A DNA stretch of 64,000 nucleotides from Pleodorina starrii (GCA_030267565.1 BRXU01000016.1:1382501-1446500), one strand, 5' to 3'; shown: positions 46,544 to 58,737, numbered from the stretch's first letter. Numbers and translations: made by a program. Notes: generated from the sequence alone by a model not told the origin.

Positions 46544-47801
46544 ATGTCGGAAAATGTGGCTGGGCCGTCGGAGTCAGGTCAAATTGTAGCCCGCAAAATT
46601 CGGCTACACAAGGTCATGCGCCCACTCGATGAGGCGGGCGCTGAGAGCAGGTCCCAGTCGGAGTACAACCAGCACATGGAGCGCCGGATAGCTGAGATCT
46701 TGCCATCAATTGCCGATCTCCCGATAGCTGTTCCAAGTTCCTTGCCAAGCTCGCCGGCAGATGCGCGCGTGGCAGAGCTGCGGCGGCTGCAAAGCACCAA
46801 GCAGGAGCTCGCGCTCTCTGAGGCGCAGGAGCTGGCGACCTTGTTTGACATGTCGAAACCTCATCTCTTGGACAACGCGCCGCCGCTGACGCCCTGGACC
46901 GGGGCGATGCGGCCGGTGCCACGCAAAATCGTGCTCAGCCCCTATCAATACGAGATGATCAACTACCAGCGCATGCTCCTGCGTAAAAACATCTGGTACT
47001 ACCGCGATCGCATGAACGTGCCGCGCGGGCCGTGCCCGCTGCACGTCCTGAAGGAGGCATGGGTGACGGGCATCGTGGACGAGAACACGCTGATGTGGGG
47101 CCACGGCCTCTACGACTGGCTGCCGGCCAAGAACATTAAGCTGCTGCTTCCCATGATCCGCACGCCGGAGGGTGAGCACCGCGTGCGGGCGGAGCGACCG
47201 CGACGGCACTGGGTTTAAAGATTGTGCGGGCTGCTGTGACCTGAAGCCGTCGCCCGCCGCTGGCGGCGACTGGGGCGCGTTGCAAGCTCTCCCGCAAGCT
47301 CTCCTGCCCGCCACTCTCAGCGCCATGTCAGTCAGCTGGCAACCTATGCCGGGTCCCTCCTTGCGCCTCCAAGGGGGCATCCCTCCGTACCCCCACCCTT
47401 CCACCCCCTTGCTGCTGGGGTACCTTCCTACCGGCCCTACCGGCCAAGTTGCCTGACTGACTTGGGCCCTATGCTCGCATGCGGACCCCTACCGGCCACC
47501 GAACGAACACATCCCATCCCACACACAGTACGTCCCTGCCTTGCCACCTCACGGGCCCTGTGCAGTCCGCCCTGTGCTGTCCTGGCCACTCCCCCAAACA
47601 CGCACCGCTGCCTTCCTCTTCCCTTCCCTCCCCTAATCCCATGTGATCTGCCCCCTCCCCCCCCGCCTCCTCCCAGTGCGGCTGGCCACCTGGATCAAGC
47701 GCACCTTCTCCCTGAAGCCCAGCCTCAACCGCATCCGCGAGCAGCGCAAGGAGCACCGCGACCCGGAGGAGCAGTCGCTGCAGGTGGAGCTCATGCGTTG
47801 A
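46544..47801 (+). CDS. GYF_2-domain protein, Tic56-like
   Basis: Two exons, 46544-47171 and 47677-47801, join in phase (GGAG|GTGAGC ... CCCAG|TGCGG) to give 250 residues. The ATG has good context (GCACCATG). From residue 151 the protein reads WYYRDRMNVPRGPCPLHVL, then GIVDENTLMWGHGLYDWLPA. This is the W-Y-x-GP ... T-L-x-W-x-G-x-x-W pattern of GYF_2 domains. The second exon adds VRLATWIKRTFSLKPSLNRI and an Arg/Glu-rich end. I recall a similar GYF-like domain in Tic56, a subunit associated with the 1-MDa protein import complex of the chloroplast inner envelope. This protein is about half the length of the land-plant one. No transit peptide is obvious. The domain is firm and the Tic56 name is tentative. 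Confidence 0.7.
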
Positions 47802-50738
47802 AGCAAAGGAGAACGCACACAGAGGCGGAGGGGGCGGAGGAGGAGGAGGAGGGGCAGAACCGCCTGGGGGCTGGGGGCAGGAGCAGCCTCATGCGCCGAG
47901 CGAGCAGCGCCGGGGCGGCCGCAGGGGGGCAGGCGGGAGGGAGGAGGAGCGCTGGACGCTGCAGGGACGCAGCCGGCATGTTCAGGGTTGTCGCGGCGCC
48001 GCCCGGGGCTGCTGCTTGCCGTGGCGGAGAGGCGGATCCGCGGCCGCAGCGCCGCTTGTGCTGGAGAGCCGCGTGCGTTTTTGGCGGCGGGGTTCAAAGC
48101 CAGCGGCGCTGCGGCAGCGGACGGCTGTGCCAGGACAAAGCAGATGTGGCAAGGGGCAGTGGGTCAAGGCGGTAATAACGTGGCAGCGGCCGGACTCAGC
48201 TGCTGCTGCTGGTGGTGGGTCAGGCGGAGGTGGAGCTTGGAGCTGCTGACCGAGACGCAGCGGCGACCGCATCCGCACTGGTGGCGAGCAGCTGCTGGCA
48301 GGGGAGGGCTGGCCGTGCGGGGCGGCTGGGCCCCGTTTGCTTGCCGCCGGCGAGGAGGGCCGGGCTGGACTCGGGGGAATGCATCGTCTGCGGCTTGGGC
48401 GCTCCGAACGCCCCTTCGCCGCATGGCGGCACCGCGTCGGGGGATGGGGGAATGGGCGGTTGCGGCTCGCTCACGTTGTGGGTGGTTGATGTGGCTGGGC
48501 TGCCACGGCCACGGCCGGGCTGCCGGTGTCGCGGCAACGGCCGGAGGCGCTGATCGGTGGGGTTGCTTAGCAGCGTAGCCTGGACAGGTAGGAGGGCGGG
48601 CGGGCGGGCGGACGGACGGGCGAATTTCGAGCTGCCTGCCTCACATCGTCACGGTGGGTTTTCGTCAGGGAGGCGGACAAGGAGGCAAAAGCATGAATGG
48701 GCAGTCCGAATCGGCCAGCTGACAGACGATGTGGGGGGCCGGCTGATGAGCTGCTGCGTGCGTGTGCCCCTTGGTTTGGCGCCCGGGACCGGGCCGGACC
48801 GGGTCGGGCGAAAGGGCGAGCCCTTGACTTCGGTTGAGAGCCGTGCGAGGCGTTACGGCGCAAGCCGGGGTGAGGGCGGGAGGTCCTTCCGGCCAAGTGT
48901 GGGAAGGTAGCCAGGATGGGTCCGTTACGACGATGAAAGCCGCGCGGTGCTCCCGAGGATCGGGTCCCGGGATGGATTGGTGGGTCGCGGCGGATCGACC
49001 TTCGTTGCTCTTCAAGGCTTGCAAAACGTTGGAAGGAGCTGTCCGAAGGCTGCGCGGAGAACTGTGTGTGTTGTTATGGGTTGGGGCAGAGAGGGGGTGT
49101 AGTCGCTTGTTTATCGGAACGCTCGAAGAGCGGTGGAGATCGTCTCGGAAGAGCGGTTGAGGAAGCCGTTGCGGGCGCGGGCCAGGGGGAGAGCGGCTAC
49201 CGGGACGTTGTACGGCACTCTACGGCATACGTTTTACGCCACTACTGCGCGCTGCGTGGTGCACGTGGCCCCTCGCAAAGCGCGCCGCCCGTGCGCGGGT
49301 GTCAGCGCTTTGCGCTCAGCAGCTGGGCGAGAACAGGCGCCCGGCGGGCTATCAGGTCCAGATCGGCGCTCTCGCACGCTCTCGCCCCCTCGTTGCGCTG
49401 CCAGCGTGTGCGGCCACCGCCCGAAGGGCGGGGCGGCGCGGGGGCAGGGCAGGGAGGCGTCCATCCATCCAGCCGGCGCTGGTCCACCGGGCCGTATCGG
49501 ACTCGCCTCCTCTCCTCTCCGCCCCCGGAAGTGGCGCCCCAAGAGTGAGCGCGTTGGCTGGCTTGCTGTTGTGGCGCCCTGCGGTACGGCCTGCGCGATT
49601 GTGTGCGGCCGCCCTCGCCGCCGCCGCCCTGCGTTCGGCCGCCGCCCTCGCCGCCATCTGTGCTAGTGCTAGGTTTGTGCTAGGTTAGTGCTAGGACAGC
49701 CCCCCCCCCACCCCTCATTCGGTGCGGTGTGTCGCTGTAGCAGCAGCACAGGCGCGCAGGCGGATGGGCTGCATGCAGCGGACGCTTGGAAGTGCGGCAA
49801 GTGCACCGGGGGGTCTCGACCTCGTGCTCGCGGCCTTGTGCGGACCCGACGTGTTGGGGCCAGCCGGGTGTCTCTCGCCTCTGTCCTTCAGCTTGTGCCT
49901 GTTGGTTGGCGCGGGGAACCCCCCTCCCTCCGTCTTTGCGTCGGATAGGGAGCCGGCGTCGGGATGCCGTTGAAGCCTCTGCCGGGCCCGGCGTTCGCCG
50001 CTGCGCAGGGCCTCTCTGCACATTGGGATGTAAGCACGCACGTCTTGAATCTGACGGTCCATCCCTCGAGGTCACGACCCACCGGCGCACGGTAGCCTGG
50101 AGGCCGGGATCGGAGGCCGCCCGGAGTCCGGTGTATGTCGCTCTCGTCTACCCAACCGAAGCTGTGGGCACCCGCGTGACGGACATGCGTGCTTTTGGCC
50201 GTTAGCCTGGGCCTCGGGGATTGCGAATGGGATCGGAAATCGGGATCGGGATTGCCCTCGAGGTCGGGGATGGAATATCAAGATTGGGGGAGCCGCAGCT
50301 GGTCGGCGGGAAAGGGCTGTTGTGACGATTCTGGAGGAACCCCTCTCCTCCAAACGGTATCGGTATGCCCGAGTGGGGCTGTGGGGCTGTGTCGCCTGCC
50401 CAGGAGCTCAGCTGACAGCCTACCGCCGATGGGCTGCTGGTACCGGTAACATGTTGCCACAGATCCCAAATTGCGGCGCTTCAAAAGCCGCCCATCCGCG
50501 CGTCCGATCCCAAATTGTGGCACTCCGAAGGTCAAAGCCGCCCGCCCGCGTGCTGGTGCAGTACCAAAGTAGGTCATCTGCGGAGGACAAGGCGCCGTCG
50601 AGCACATGCCCGCCGCCGAGCTGCCCCGGCGGCTTCCCCTCCCTCCCCCCGCCCCGCCCACCCTCCCACACCAGCCCAAGCCGCCCATTCCCCCCTCCTT
50701 CCCTTACTTCCCGGCCCTTGAGCCGTCGCCCCCCACTC
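47802..50738. other. 3' flank and intergenic region, no supported gene
   Basis: Many overlapping GC-rich frames occur on both strands, none with a domain or consistent splicing. A small tandem duplication lies at about 50462-50555 (GATCCCAAATTG...AAGCCGCCC twice). The unit GTGCTAGG recurs at 49660-49695. Confidence 0.4.
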
Positions 50739-51645
50739 TCAGCCCTGCCACTCTGGCCGCGGCTTGGGCGGCCTGCCAGGCTTTACGGCAGCCTGCTGCT
50801 GCTGCCGCTGCTGAGCTGCCGCTGTGCCCGCTGACGACGGCAGCGGCGGCCGCCTTGGCGCAGCTGCGCCGCCGTTCCGGGAGACCCTGCCAGCCTCTCC
50901 GCTGCCGCCGCCGCTGCCCTCATCGAGTCCCTCCTCATCGAACTCCTCATCTTCGTAATCGGAGTCCTCTCCCTGCCCCGCCGCTGCGGCGGCGGCGCCG
51001 CCGCCGGCCTCGGCATCCCTGTGTCGCCGCTTGTGCGCTTCCAATCGGCTGAGGGCCTTCCTGCGACGACCCAAGACGGGGGGTAAAACGAAGATACCGC
51101 AGCGGGGGACAAGAGGTGGCGCGCGGCGCGGGCACCAAGAGAGGGCTCGGGAAGGGGGACACGTCCATCCGTTCGGGGTGGGGGTTGTAAAAATAAGACA
51201 ATTTGCAAGAATGGAACAAGAAGCCCTTGGGATGGGGGGTGGGGTGCTCATGCGCAGGAAACCATATTGGGAAGGCGGTGGTGGCAAAAGGGAGAGGAGG
51301 AGGAGTCGCCCAGAGCAGGGCCACAGCGCCGACAGCAGCAGCGGCAGCAGCAGCAGCAGCGGAAAGAGAGCGCCATGCATTGGAGGTGGGCGATGGAAGG
51401 AAGGGTGGACCCATGAAAAAAGGGTAGGTCCAGCAACTGAGACGCAAGACGGAAACACTGAAGAGATGTGTGTGTATATATTGGGGGGTAGGAGTGTGTT
51501 TGCAACGGCCGCGCGGCGCTCACTTGAAGCCCTGGTGCAGCTCCTCCACCTTGGACAACAGCCGGCCCTGCATTGGCGAAGTAACAGAAGCAGCCAGAAG
51601 CAGCAGCGGCAGCGGCAGACACAGCAACGTCAAGAACAATAGCAT
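50739..51645 (-). CDS. unidentified small protein with Lys/Arg helix and GRPPK tail
   Basis: Exon 51567-51524 (GRLLSKVEELHQGF) has a GTGAGC donor and joins in phase to exon 51060-50739 (acceptor GTCGCAG). That exon reads KKALSRLEAHKRRHRDAEAG, an acidic stretch (DSDYEDEEFDEEGLDEG), poly-Gln and the end KPGRPPKPRPEWQG before TGA. GRPPKPRP resembles an AT-hook, which would suggest a nuclear protein. The first exon may start at ATG 51573. It may instead start at ATG 51645, which would add a very hydrophobic CTG-repeat-encoded leader. Upstream exons cannot be excluded. The family is not recognised. Confidence 0.45.
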
Positions 51646-51678
51646 CAGCAATAGCGGGTTTAGGTCGATGTTACTTTG

Positions 51679-51774
51679 ACATTCGCAATTTAATTAATTA
51701 CAGAGGAGCTGGATAACAGCTACTTAGTGCGATCGCACGACTCTGTGGGTCTAATGTTCAATAGAACATTCGCA
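51679..51774 (-). mobile_element. 78-bp 5'-truncated LINE copy with 9-bp target duplication
   Basis: 51690-51769 matches the complement of 15432-15511 in 79 of 80 positions. ACATTCGCA flanks the insert at 51679-51687 and 51766-51774. The copy contains the palindromes GTGCGATCGCAC and AATGTTC/GAACATT. It sits between a minus-strand gene and a plus-strand gene. Confidence 0.75.
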
Positions 51775-51825
51775 TTTCGCAAGTACGGTCTTTTGAGCAG
51801 TTTGACCTCTTCGCTACTGGCAGAT

Positions 51826-51879
51826 CCTGTAGCGGCAGGCCTGCAGCGGCAATCGCCGCTGCCGGCCTGCCGCTACAGG
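51826..51879. repeat. 25-bp stem hairpin with 4-nt loop
   Basis: CCTGTAGCGGCAGGCCTGCA plus GCGGC (51826-51850) pairs with 51855-51879 around AATC. Only one of 25 pairs is mismatched. It could be a small foldback element, a precursor of a small RNA, or a cruciform. Nothing shows which. Confidence 0.7.
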
Positions 51880-52206
51880 TTTGTCAGTAGGTACTGGCTC
51901 AGCCCCGCTTCCTGGCAAGGGCACGCCGCGGCGAAAAAAGGACCACCACGCGAGGTTGGGGGGTACCTAGATGACCCGCTACCCAGCTTCCCATCCATTT
52001 GACCATTGCCCACCCACCCACGCACCCATGCGTTTCCGCCTTCTTTCTACGGTATCCTGCACATCCACCCACCCACCAACCAACCCACCGGTCGCGCTGC
52101 GGTCGCTGCTTTTCCCGTCATGGTAAGGCAACAGGCACGTTCGGTGTGTATTGCCCCTGGGTTCTGGGTCCGCCTCCTCGCTAACGCCGTCTCCGTCCCT
52201 TCGCAG

Positions 52207-52399
52207 CGGTTTCTTTAGGGTTTATAACCCACCCACCCAGCCACCTCACCTCGACGTCCGCCGCCGGCGCATTGACCAACAGATCTGGGAGGCGGCTCAG
52301 CGTGTCCCGATGCACCCGGATGACATCCACCAGGGCCTGTTTAGGCAACAGCAGCAGCAGCAGGAGTGGCGGCAGCAGGAGCAGCAGCAGGAGCGGTAG
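52207..52399 (+). CDS. last exon of an unidentified gene
   Basis: After a CTTCGCAG acceptor the exon reads GFFRVYNPPTQPPHLDVRRR, then IDQQIWEAAQRVPMHPDDIH, QGLF and a Gln/Glu-rich tail ending in QQQER and TAG. A donor at 52123 (CATG|GTAAGG) with an 84-nt intron fits the required phase, so an upstream exon probably ends at 52122. Its start was not found. The helical basic segment looks like genuine coding sequence. Function is unknown. It converges with the minus-strand gene whose stop is at 52525. Confidence 0.4.
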
Positions 52400-52524
52400 C
52401 AGGAGCGGCCGCGGAGGAAGGAAGCAGAAGGGGGGTGTGCTGCGCGCGCGCTGCAGAGCGGACTGCTCGACGGCACCAAGCGACTGCAAATCCTCCGGGG
52501 GGTCGGTCCCCTACACGGTAATTC

Positions 52525-55500
52525 CTATGAAGCGGTCCACTCATCAAGCGTGAAGCGTGATGGGATGCGGGTGGTTGGGCGATACACGCTGGCGCCGCTC
52601 CGGGGAACTCCAAGAGAACGGAGTACCAGGAGGTACAGAGCTGCCTCCCTTACAGCCTGAGCTGCACTGGTCCCTCTACCCCCCCCCCCCCGACTCCATT
52701 CGCCCCTAAGAGGCTGCACCTCCATTCCCAATAAGGCAGCCTACCGCCCAAAAACCTTGGAACAACACGCAGCCCCCCAACGAAACCCGTAAGTGGCAGG
52801 GTCCCCCCCTCCCCTCCAGGGGGGGAGGACCCACCTTGAGGCAGGTCTCGCAGGGGTGGACCTCCAGCGCATCCGCCGCCTCCAGAACCTGCCGTACAGC
52901 CGCTGCGGCGGCAAAGTACGACTTGATGGCGGCAGCGTCCTTGGCGCCTGCGACCCAAATGAAGAAGACAAGACGCGTGGAGCCGTGCACAGTACAGTGC
53001 AGTGAAAAGCAGGGCTGAAGCGGCAGCGGCAGCGGCGGCGGCGGCGTGGGGGTGAGAGGAGCTGGGCGGCTTCGCAGCAACATCACCACCGGTACCACCA
53101 CCACCACCGGTCCACCGCCCCAGGACCGCCCCAGGACCGCCCCGCCCCCCGGATGTCTCTCTCACCCCTGCACTCCTCCAGCGCCATCCCCACACTCATC
53201 ATCAAGTGCGCCACGTGCTCCGACTGAAGCGCCGAGGACCGCGCCGCGAAGCGCAGCTCCGCCTCCAGAGCCGCCCGCTTGGACGCAGCGGACTGCCCGG
53301 GGAGAAGGCGCGAGATGGACGGAGGAGCGGAGGAGCGGAGGAACGGAACAAGAGAGGAAGGAAAGGAGAGAGAGGAAGGGAAGGGAAGGGAAGGGAAGGA
53401 GAGAGGAACGAGAGAATGGGAGGATTGTGAAAGATGAAAGGAAAGAGAGAGGAAGAAAAGAGAGAAGGAGAAAGAAGCAGGATGAGAAACGCAGCCAGTT
53501 CGCCAGTTCGGGCTCCAGGGCTCCCCCGGCTGGAAGGTCAAGCAGAGGGAAGCGAAGCAGAGGGAGGCGCAAGCAGAGGGAGGCGAGGGAGCGACACTCG
53601 CCTGGGATCTGGATCTCACGGCCTCCAAGATGTCCATCAGGGCCTTACTCCCCGCCTTCCGATCCCGCAGCAGCGGCGAGATGGCGGCCTGTAGCAGCAA
53701 CAGGGAGGAGGAGGAGGAGGAGGAGGTGGAGGAGGAGGAGGAGGAGGAGGAGGAGGTGGAGGAGGAGGAGGAGGAGGAGGTGGAGGAGGCAGCGAGGAGG
53801 AGGAGGGGGAGGAGGAGGGGGAGGAGGGGCAGCGGTGTGGCGGGTGCGACACGTGGGAAGGCAGCAAGGACAAGACCCCGCGAGCGCACACGCGCGCCCC
53901 TGGGACCTGGAACCGGCTTTTGGGGGGGGATACACACGGGCTCGACGACCCAGCCAGCCGAGACGCACGCACCTGCAGCCGCGGCACGCTGATGACCCCC
54001 TCGTCGTTGACCGCGGGCGATGGTGGTTCCGGAGCGTCCAGCAGCTCAGGGCTGCCGTACAGCCAGCTGTCGCGACCTGTGGCCGGGCGTCGGAACCGCG
54101 ACCGCGGAAACAGGGTTGTTGTTGTTGGGGTTGTTGTTGTTGTTATTGGGGTTGGGTTTTGGAGCTACGGTAGGGGCGCATGTGTGGGTGGGGCTCCGGG
54201 TGGAGTGGGCGGCGGCTGCACGTTGACCCGGGCTGCGCACGTGTGGTGTGCGGCGCGCGCCGCTGGTGTGTTGCCGTACTGCATGCATGTTGTACAGTAC
54301 GGCAGTCGTATAGGCTGCGGCAAAACAGAACAAAAGGGTACGAAACAGTACAGGACGGGACAAGAGTCGAGAGCAGGACAGGAAACCTGAGCTTAACCGC
54401 ACTCACACACACTCACACGCACACACCTGCCTCCACCTCCGCCGCCCGGCGCTTGGGCTCCTGCGCGGCCGGTCCCTCCCCGAACACCGCCGCCCCCGCC
54501 GGCAGCAGGCTGCACAGCTGCACCAGCCCCTCCACGCACTGCGCCACGCTCTCCGCCGCCTCGCCCACCTCGGCCTGCCACAAAGGGGGAAGCAGGGCGC
54601 AGGGAGAAGAACACTAAACAGGACAAGACAAGGAGAAGGACAGACAGGAAAAGGGAAAGGACCAACCACACCGCGCGCCCAAGTCCCATTCGCCCAAGCC
54701 CAAGCCCAACCACACCACGCGCCCAAGCCCACCCCTACCTGCAGCCGATCCGCCGCCTCCAGCCCCAGCCACGGCATCGCCGGCAGCAGCTGCGTCCTCA
54801 CCAGCACCGCCAGCGCTGCCAACCGCGGAGTCACCGCCGCCAACTGCAACTCCAGACGGTGCGCCAGCAGAGGATCCGCCAACAACACCGCCTGCCCGCA
54901 CGCGATCTCCGCCACCGCAACGCTGCCGCCGCCGCCGCCGGCGCCGGCGCCGGCGAGGTCGTCGGCCGCGGCCGCGGCCGCGGCGTCACCGCCGCCGGCC
55001 AACAGGAAGCGGTTGCCGCCGGCGGGGATGAAGGGCACGAGCCAGGTCGGGCCGAAGCCAGCGGCGCCGTCACCGCCGCCGCCGCGGGGTTCGCTGCTGC
55101 TCCAGGGGAGCGGGTGGAGGAGGGCTCCAGCTGCTTCCCCCCTGGAGTCGGAGGCGGCGGCGGCTGGGTGGCGGTGGTGGTGGGGGTGGTGGTGGTGTTG
55201 CTGTTGTTGGGTGAAGAGCTTTGAGGACTCGGACTTCTCACTGGGGTGGACGGCAGGCGGCGGCGGGGGCACGGAGGAGCAGGGAGACAGCGGGACCAGA
55301 GGGGGGGTTGGGTTGGGTTTGGTGGGGTGGGGTGAGCGGCCAAGTGCGTCCTTGGTGCAGGTGCAGGTGGCACTGGCTCAGCAGCAGCAGGAGAGCCTGC
55401 GGGGCAGGGGCACACCCTACGGGCCTGGCGCACCTCCCTCCCCCGCCCCGAAACACACAAACACACACACAGACACATACACACACATGCGCCAACCTGC

Positions 55501-58500
55501 GCAGCCGCCCCAGCATCTGCTTGCTCCACTTGTGCACCCGCATCAGCAGCTCCCGACTCGGGACCTCGCCGCCGCCGCCCGGGCCGCCCGCCGCCGCGGC
55601 GCCTGCCGACGAGGCTTCGACGCCGCCACCGCCGCCGCTGCTGCTGCCGGCTGCGAGCTCCTGTGTTTCACACCATGAGAGGTTGGCGGGTTTCCGCAAT
55701 GCACAATGCGATATATTTTGGTATATTGGTTCTTGTTGGTAGCGACCAGGCACCAAGATGCTGGGAGGGTGGGTGGGGGGGTGGGTGGGTGGGTGCTGCA
55801 GCTGGCTCGGCCGGCATCTGCTCGCTTGCCCCCATTACGTTACCCTCCTCCCATACCCGCCCGCCGCCCGCCTCCTCCTCCCCCTCAACCCCCCACCCAC
55901 CCACCCACCCACCCACCCACCCCCCCACCCGCCCACCCCCCCCACCTGCAGCTTGTCCGCCATCTCCCTCAGAGCCCCCTCCGCCTCGAAACTGAGCCGG
56001 GCCCGCGCCTGTGGGCCTCTCACCGCCCCCAACACACGGCACCACACCACACCACACCACACCGCACCACACCGAAGATCACCAAATTGCGCCGAAGAGC
56101 GACCCCAACCAGCCAGCAACGCAGCCAGGCAGGCAGGTAGGGGCGCCAGGCCGAGCCGGGCCGGACCACCACCGAGAACCACCACCACCACCACCACCAC
56201 CACCACCACCAGTGGAGAGAGTGGCGGGGGGCAGGGGTGGGGGAGGGGGAGGGAGCAGAGGGACGCAACAACTTGGCGGGTGGTATTTTCCATACACCCA
56301 ACGGATGGGACATCGGGGGGGGCTTCACGGGGGGGGCATCGGTGCGCTGCGCTTTGCATCCCCCACCCCCTCCCTCCCCACCTCCATACGCACAAGGCTG
56401 CGGGGCGCAGGCACGTCCGGTACGACAGACGGATCCGAGTACGGCAACACCGCACCACGCAACGCCCACCCTTCCACCGCCCCCCCACCCAACCCTCACT
56501 CCCCAACACCCTCTTTGCCTCGCTGCGATTCTTCTTCGTTGCCCACCAGCCCCCCATCACCTCAACACCCCCTCCCAAACACATACACATACACCCTCCC
56601 CTCAAACACAAACACACATATACACACACGCTCCTCCCCCCCCCCCACCTGGAGCTCCTGGGACATGAGAGCCACCTGCCGCTGTAGCTGAATGACCTGA
56701 ACCGGGAGAGGTGGGGCGGCGGCGGCGGCCGGCATCTTAGGCGGTGGGCAAGGTGAGGCGACGGTCAGCGAGTTCGGTCGACCAGAGCATTTTCGAGACA
56801 GACGCACCGAAGGCAGAGCGAATTGATATCCCTACCTGCGATTTGTACTGCTGGAGTACGACACCGGCGGCCGCCGCCGCCGCGACGCTGGGCGCCGCCG
56901 CGTCCGCGTTGCCGCCGGCGCTCCAAACTCGCCCCGCCGTCGCCGCCGCCGCTGCCGCCGCTGCCTTCCTGCCGCGTCCCGCCTCCGCGGCGGCGGCAGC
57001 CGCCGCCGCCGCCGGCGGCGCCACCGCCAGCAGCCGCTCGAGGTGCTGTACTTGGTCTCGGAGCCGCGTGTTTTCTTCCTGTAGGGCCTGCCGTACACAG
57101 CACGGAGCCGGAATTGGCCAAGCGAGGACCGTTTACACACACACACATACGGTACACACAAACACACAGCGAGCGCTGATGCTTTGGTGCCCCCTAGAAA
57201 GGAACACAGTTGCGCGAGTGGTAATCGACGGGGTGCACCACGTGTGTATGTAGTGCGCGGAAATGGCGTGCGCGGTACCTGCACTCGAAAAAAAACAACG
57301 GCGGCCGCGGCCCTGGTGGTTTCGGAGCAGGGCAACGCTGCCGCAGTGCCGTGCACGTTTCAGTGCCCTGTGAGCTGCGACCGATCGACGCAGTGAGCTG
57401 CCGGGGTCATCAACCCCCACAGCTCCGTCTTTCCCCCCCCCTCTCAGTCTCCGCTGCGGTATCTTCTTTTTACCCCACAGCTCATCCTACCTGTGAGCTG
57501 TGGTTTCGGAGCAGGGCAAAGCTGCCCGGGTCATCAACCCCCCTACAGCTCATCCTACGATCCTACCCCTCAGACACACCCGACACACCTGCACCTGCCT
57601 CGCCGACTCAGCCTGCACGGCCGAGCCGCCGCCCTGGCGGCTGCCGCCGCCGCCGCCGCCGGCGCGCCCGGCAGCGGCGAAACCCGTCGACAGCCCGTGC
57701 CCAAGGGACATCCCGCTGCCGCCGCCGATGCCGCCAGTACTGAACGACGTCGGTGGCGGCGGCGGCGGCGATGACAGTGTGGCTTCCATTAGTTCCCCTG
57801 AGGCCGGCGAGTGTGGTCGCGGCCGCCGCGGCGGCGGCGGGGACGGCTGTGGCAGCTGCCGTCCCTGGCCGTCGGGCGACGCCCGGCCGCCGCCGCCGCC
57901 GCCACCGTCGCTGTCGTACCCGTCAACGGCGCGGCCGGCGGAGGCGGGGCGCTCCGGCTGCCGTCGGCGGTCGGACGCCGGGCGCGGCTCTGGATCCGGA
58001 TCGCGGCTCCGGGCAGGCGGCTTGGAGCTGCGGGAAGGTTCTGGATCCGGATCCGGATCGCCCCCGGCGAACAACCAGGACCCTCGGTCGTCGCCGCCGG
58101 GGTCAACATCCCAGCGGCCGGCGGCGGCGCCGCCGCCGCCGACACCAGCTCTGCCCCGCTCCGGCGTCGCGTCGACGTCCACCCAGTTGTGGCGTACATT
58201 GTCAGTTATGGAGGTTGACCGTTTGGGCGGTACGGCAGGCCGCGGCTTGGGCGTCGACGTGGATCGCGCGGCCGCGGGTGCGACGCGGGCTGGCGAGGCG
58301 CCGACACGCGCGCCGCCGATGCCGCGTGCCCCCGCGGCGACGCCGCTGCGGCCTGCCGCCACCGCCACCGCGCCGTCGCCGTAGCTGAGATTGCCCGAAG
58401 GCAGCCGGGGCCCGTCGCCGCTGCCGCTGGCGCGCCGGACGGCGGGGCCACCCGCCGCCGCCGGGGCGGCGGCGGCAGCGGTGGCGGCGGCCGACTCCGC

Positions 58501-58737
58501 GTGCTCGATGCGCGCATACAGCCCGTCGCTGTGCCGGCCTTGCAAGACGTTTTTTTGCTGGCCCTGATGTTGTTGCTGCTGCTGCTGGCGGCTCCATAGG
58601 TCGAGTTGGTCAACTGGGGCCGCTGCCCTCCCGCCGGATTGGGGCCGGACGGGATTCGGTGCGGCGCTGCTCCAGGGGCCCGTGTGACTGTCCGAAGGGG
58701 CTTGTGGGGCTCCGGCGCTGGCCGGGGCAGCGGCCAC
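52525..58737 (-). CDS. large coiled-coil protein, 12 exons resolved
   Basis: Minus-strand exons with matching phases are 58737-57595 (open 5'), 57087-56836, 56735-56649, 56008-55946, 55660-55497, 55240-54739, 54574-54427, 54076-53973, 53688-53602, 53292-53166, 52947-52835 and 52656-52525. This gives at least 973 residues. The N-terminal third is Pro/Ser/Gly-rich and basic. Then come coiled-coil pieces: LQEENTRLRDQVQHLERLLA, VQVIQLQRQVALMSQELQ and LSFEAEGALREMADKLQ. The helical C-terminal half includes HRLELQLAAVTPRLAALAVL and AEVGEAAESVAQCVEGLVQL, and ends IPSRFTLDEWTAS. The intron after 53602 has a GC donor (CAG|GCGAGT). No in-frame ATG occurs in the first exon up to an upstream stop near 59.0 kb, so a 5' exon is missing. 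I do not recognise the family. Confidence 0.75.
53702..53829. repeat. polypurine (GGA)n tract in an intron
   Basis: An almost unbroken GGA/GGAGG run on the plus strand, hence a C/T-rich tract on the sense strand just before the acceptor at 53689. It serves as an extreme polypyrimidine tract. A second purine-rich block lies at 53320-53480 in the next intron. Confidence 0.85.

Noticed and set aside
51600..51645. Signal peptide suggested by MLLFLTLLCLPLPLLLL
   Set aside because: Encoded by a CTG-rich repeat. It may be a chance hydrophobic run upstream of the true start at 51573, so it is kept only as an alternative.
57753..58388. Long Arg-rich frames on the plus strand
   Set aside because: Complement of the first large exon of the coiled-coil gene. 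Poly-Arg composition is typical of shadow frames.
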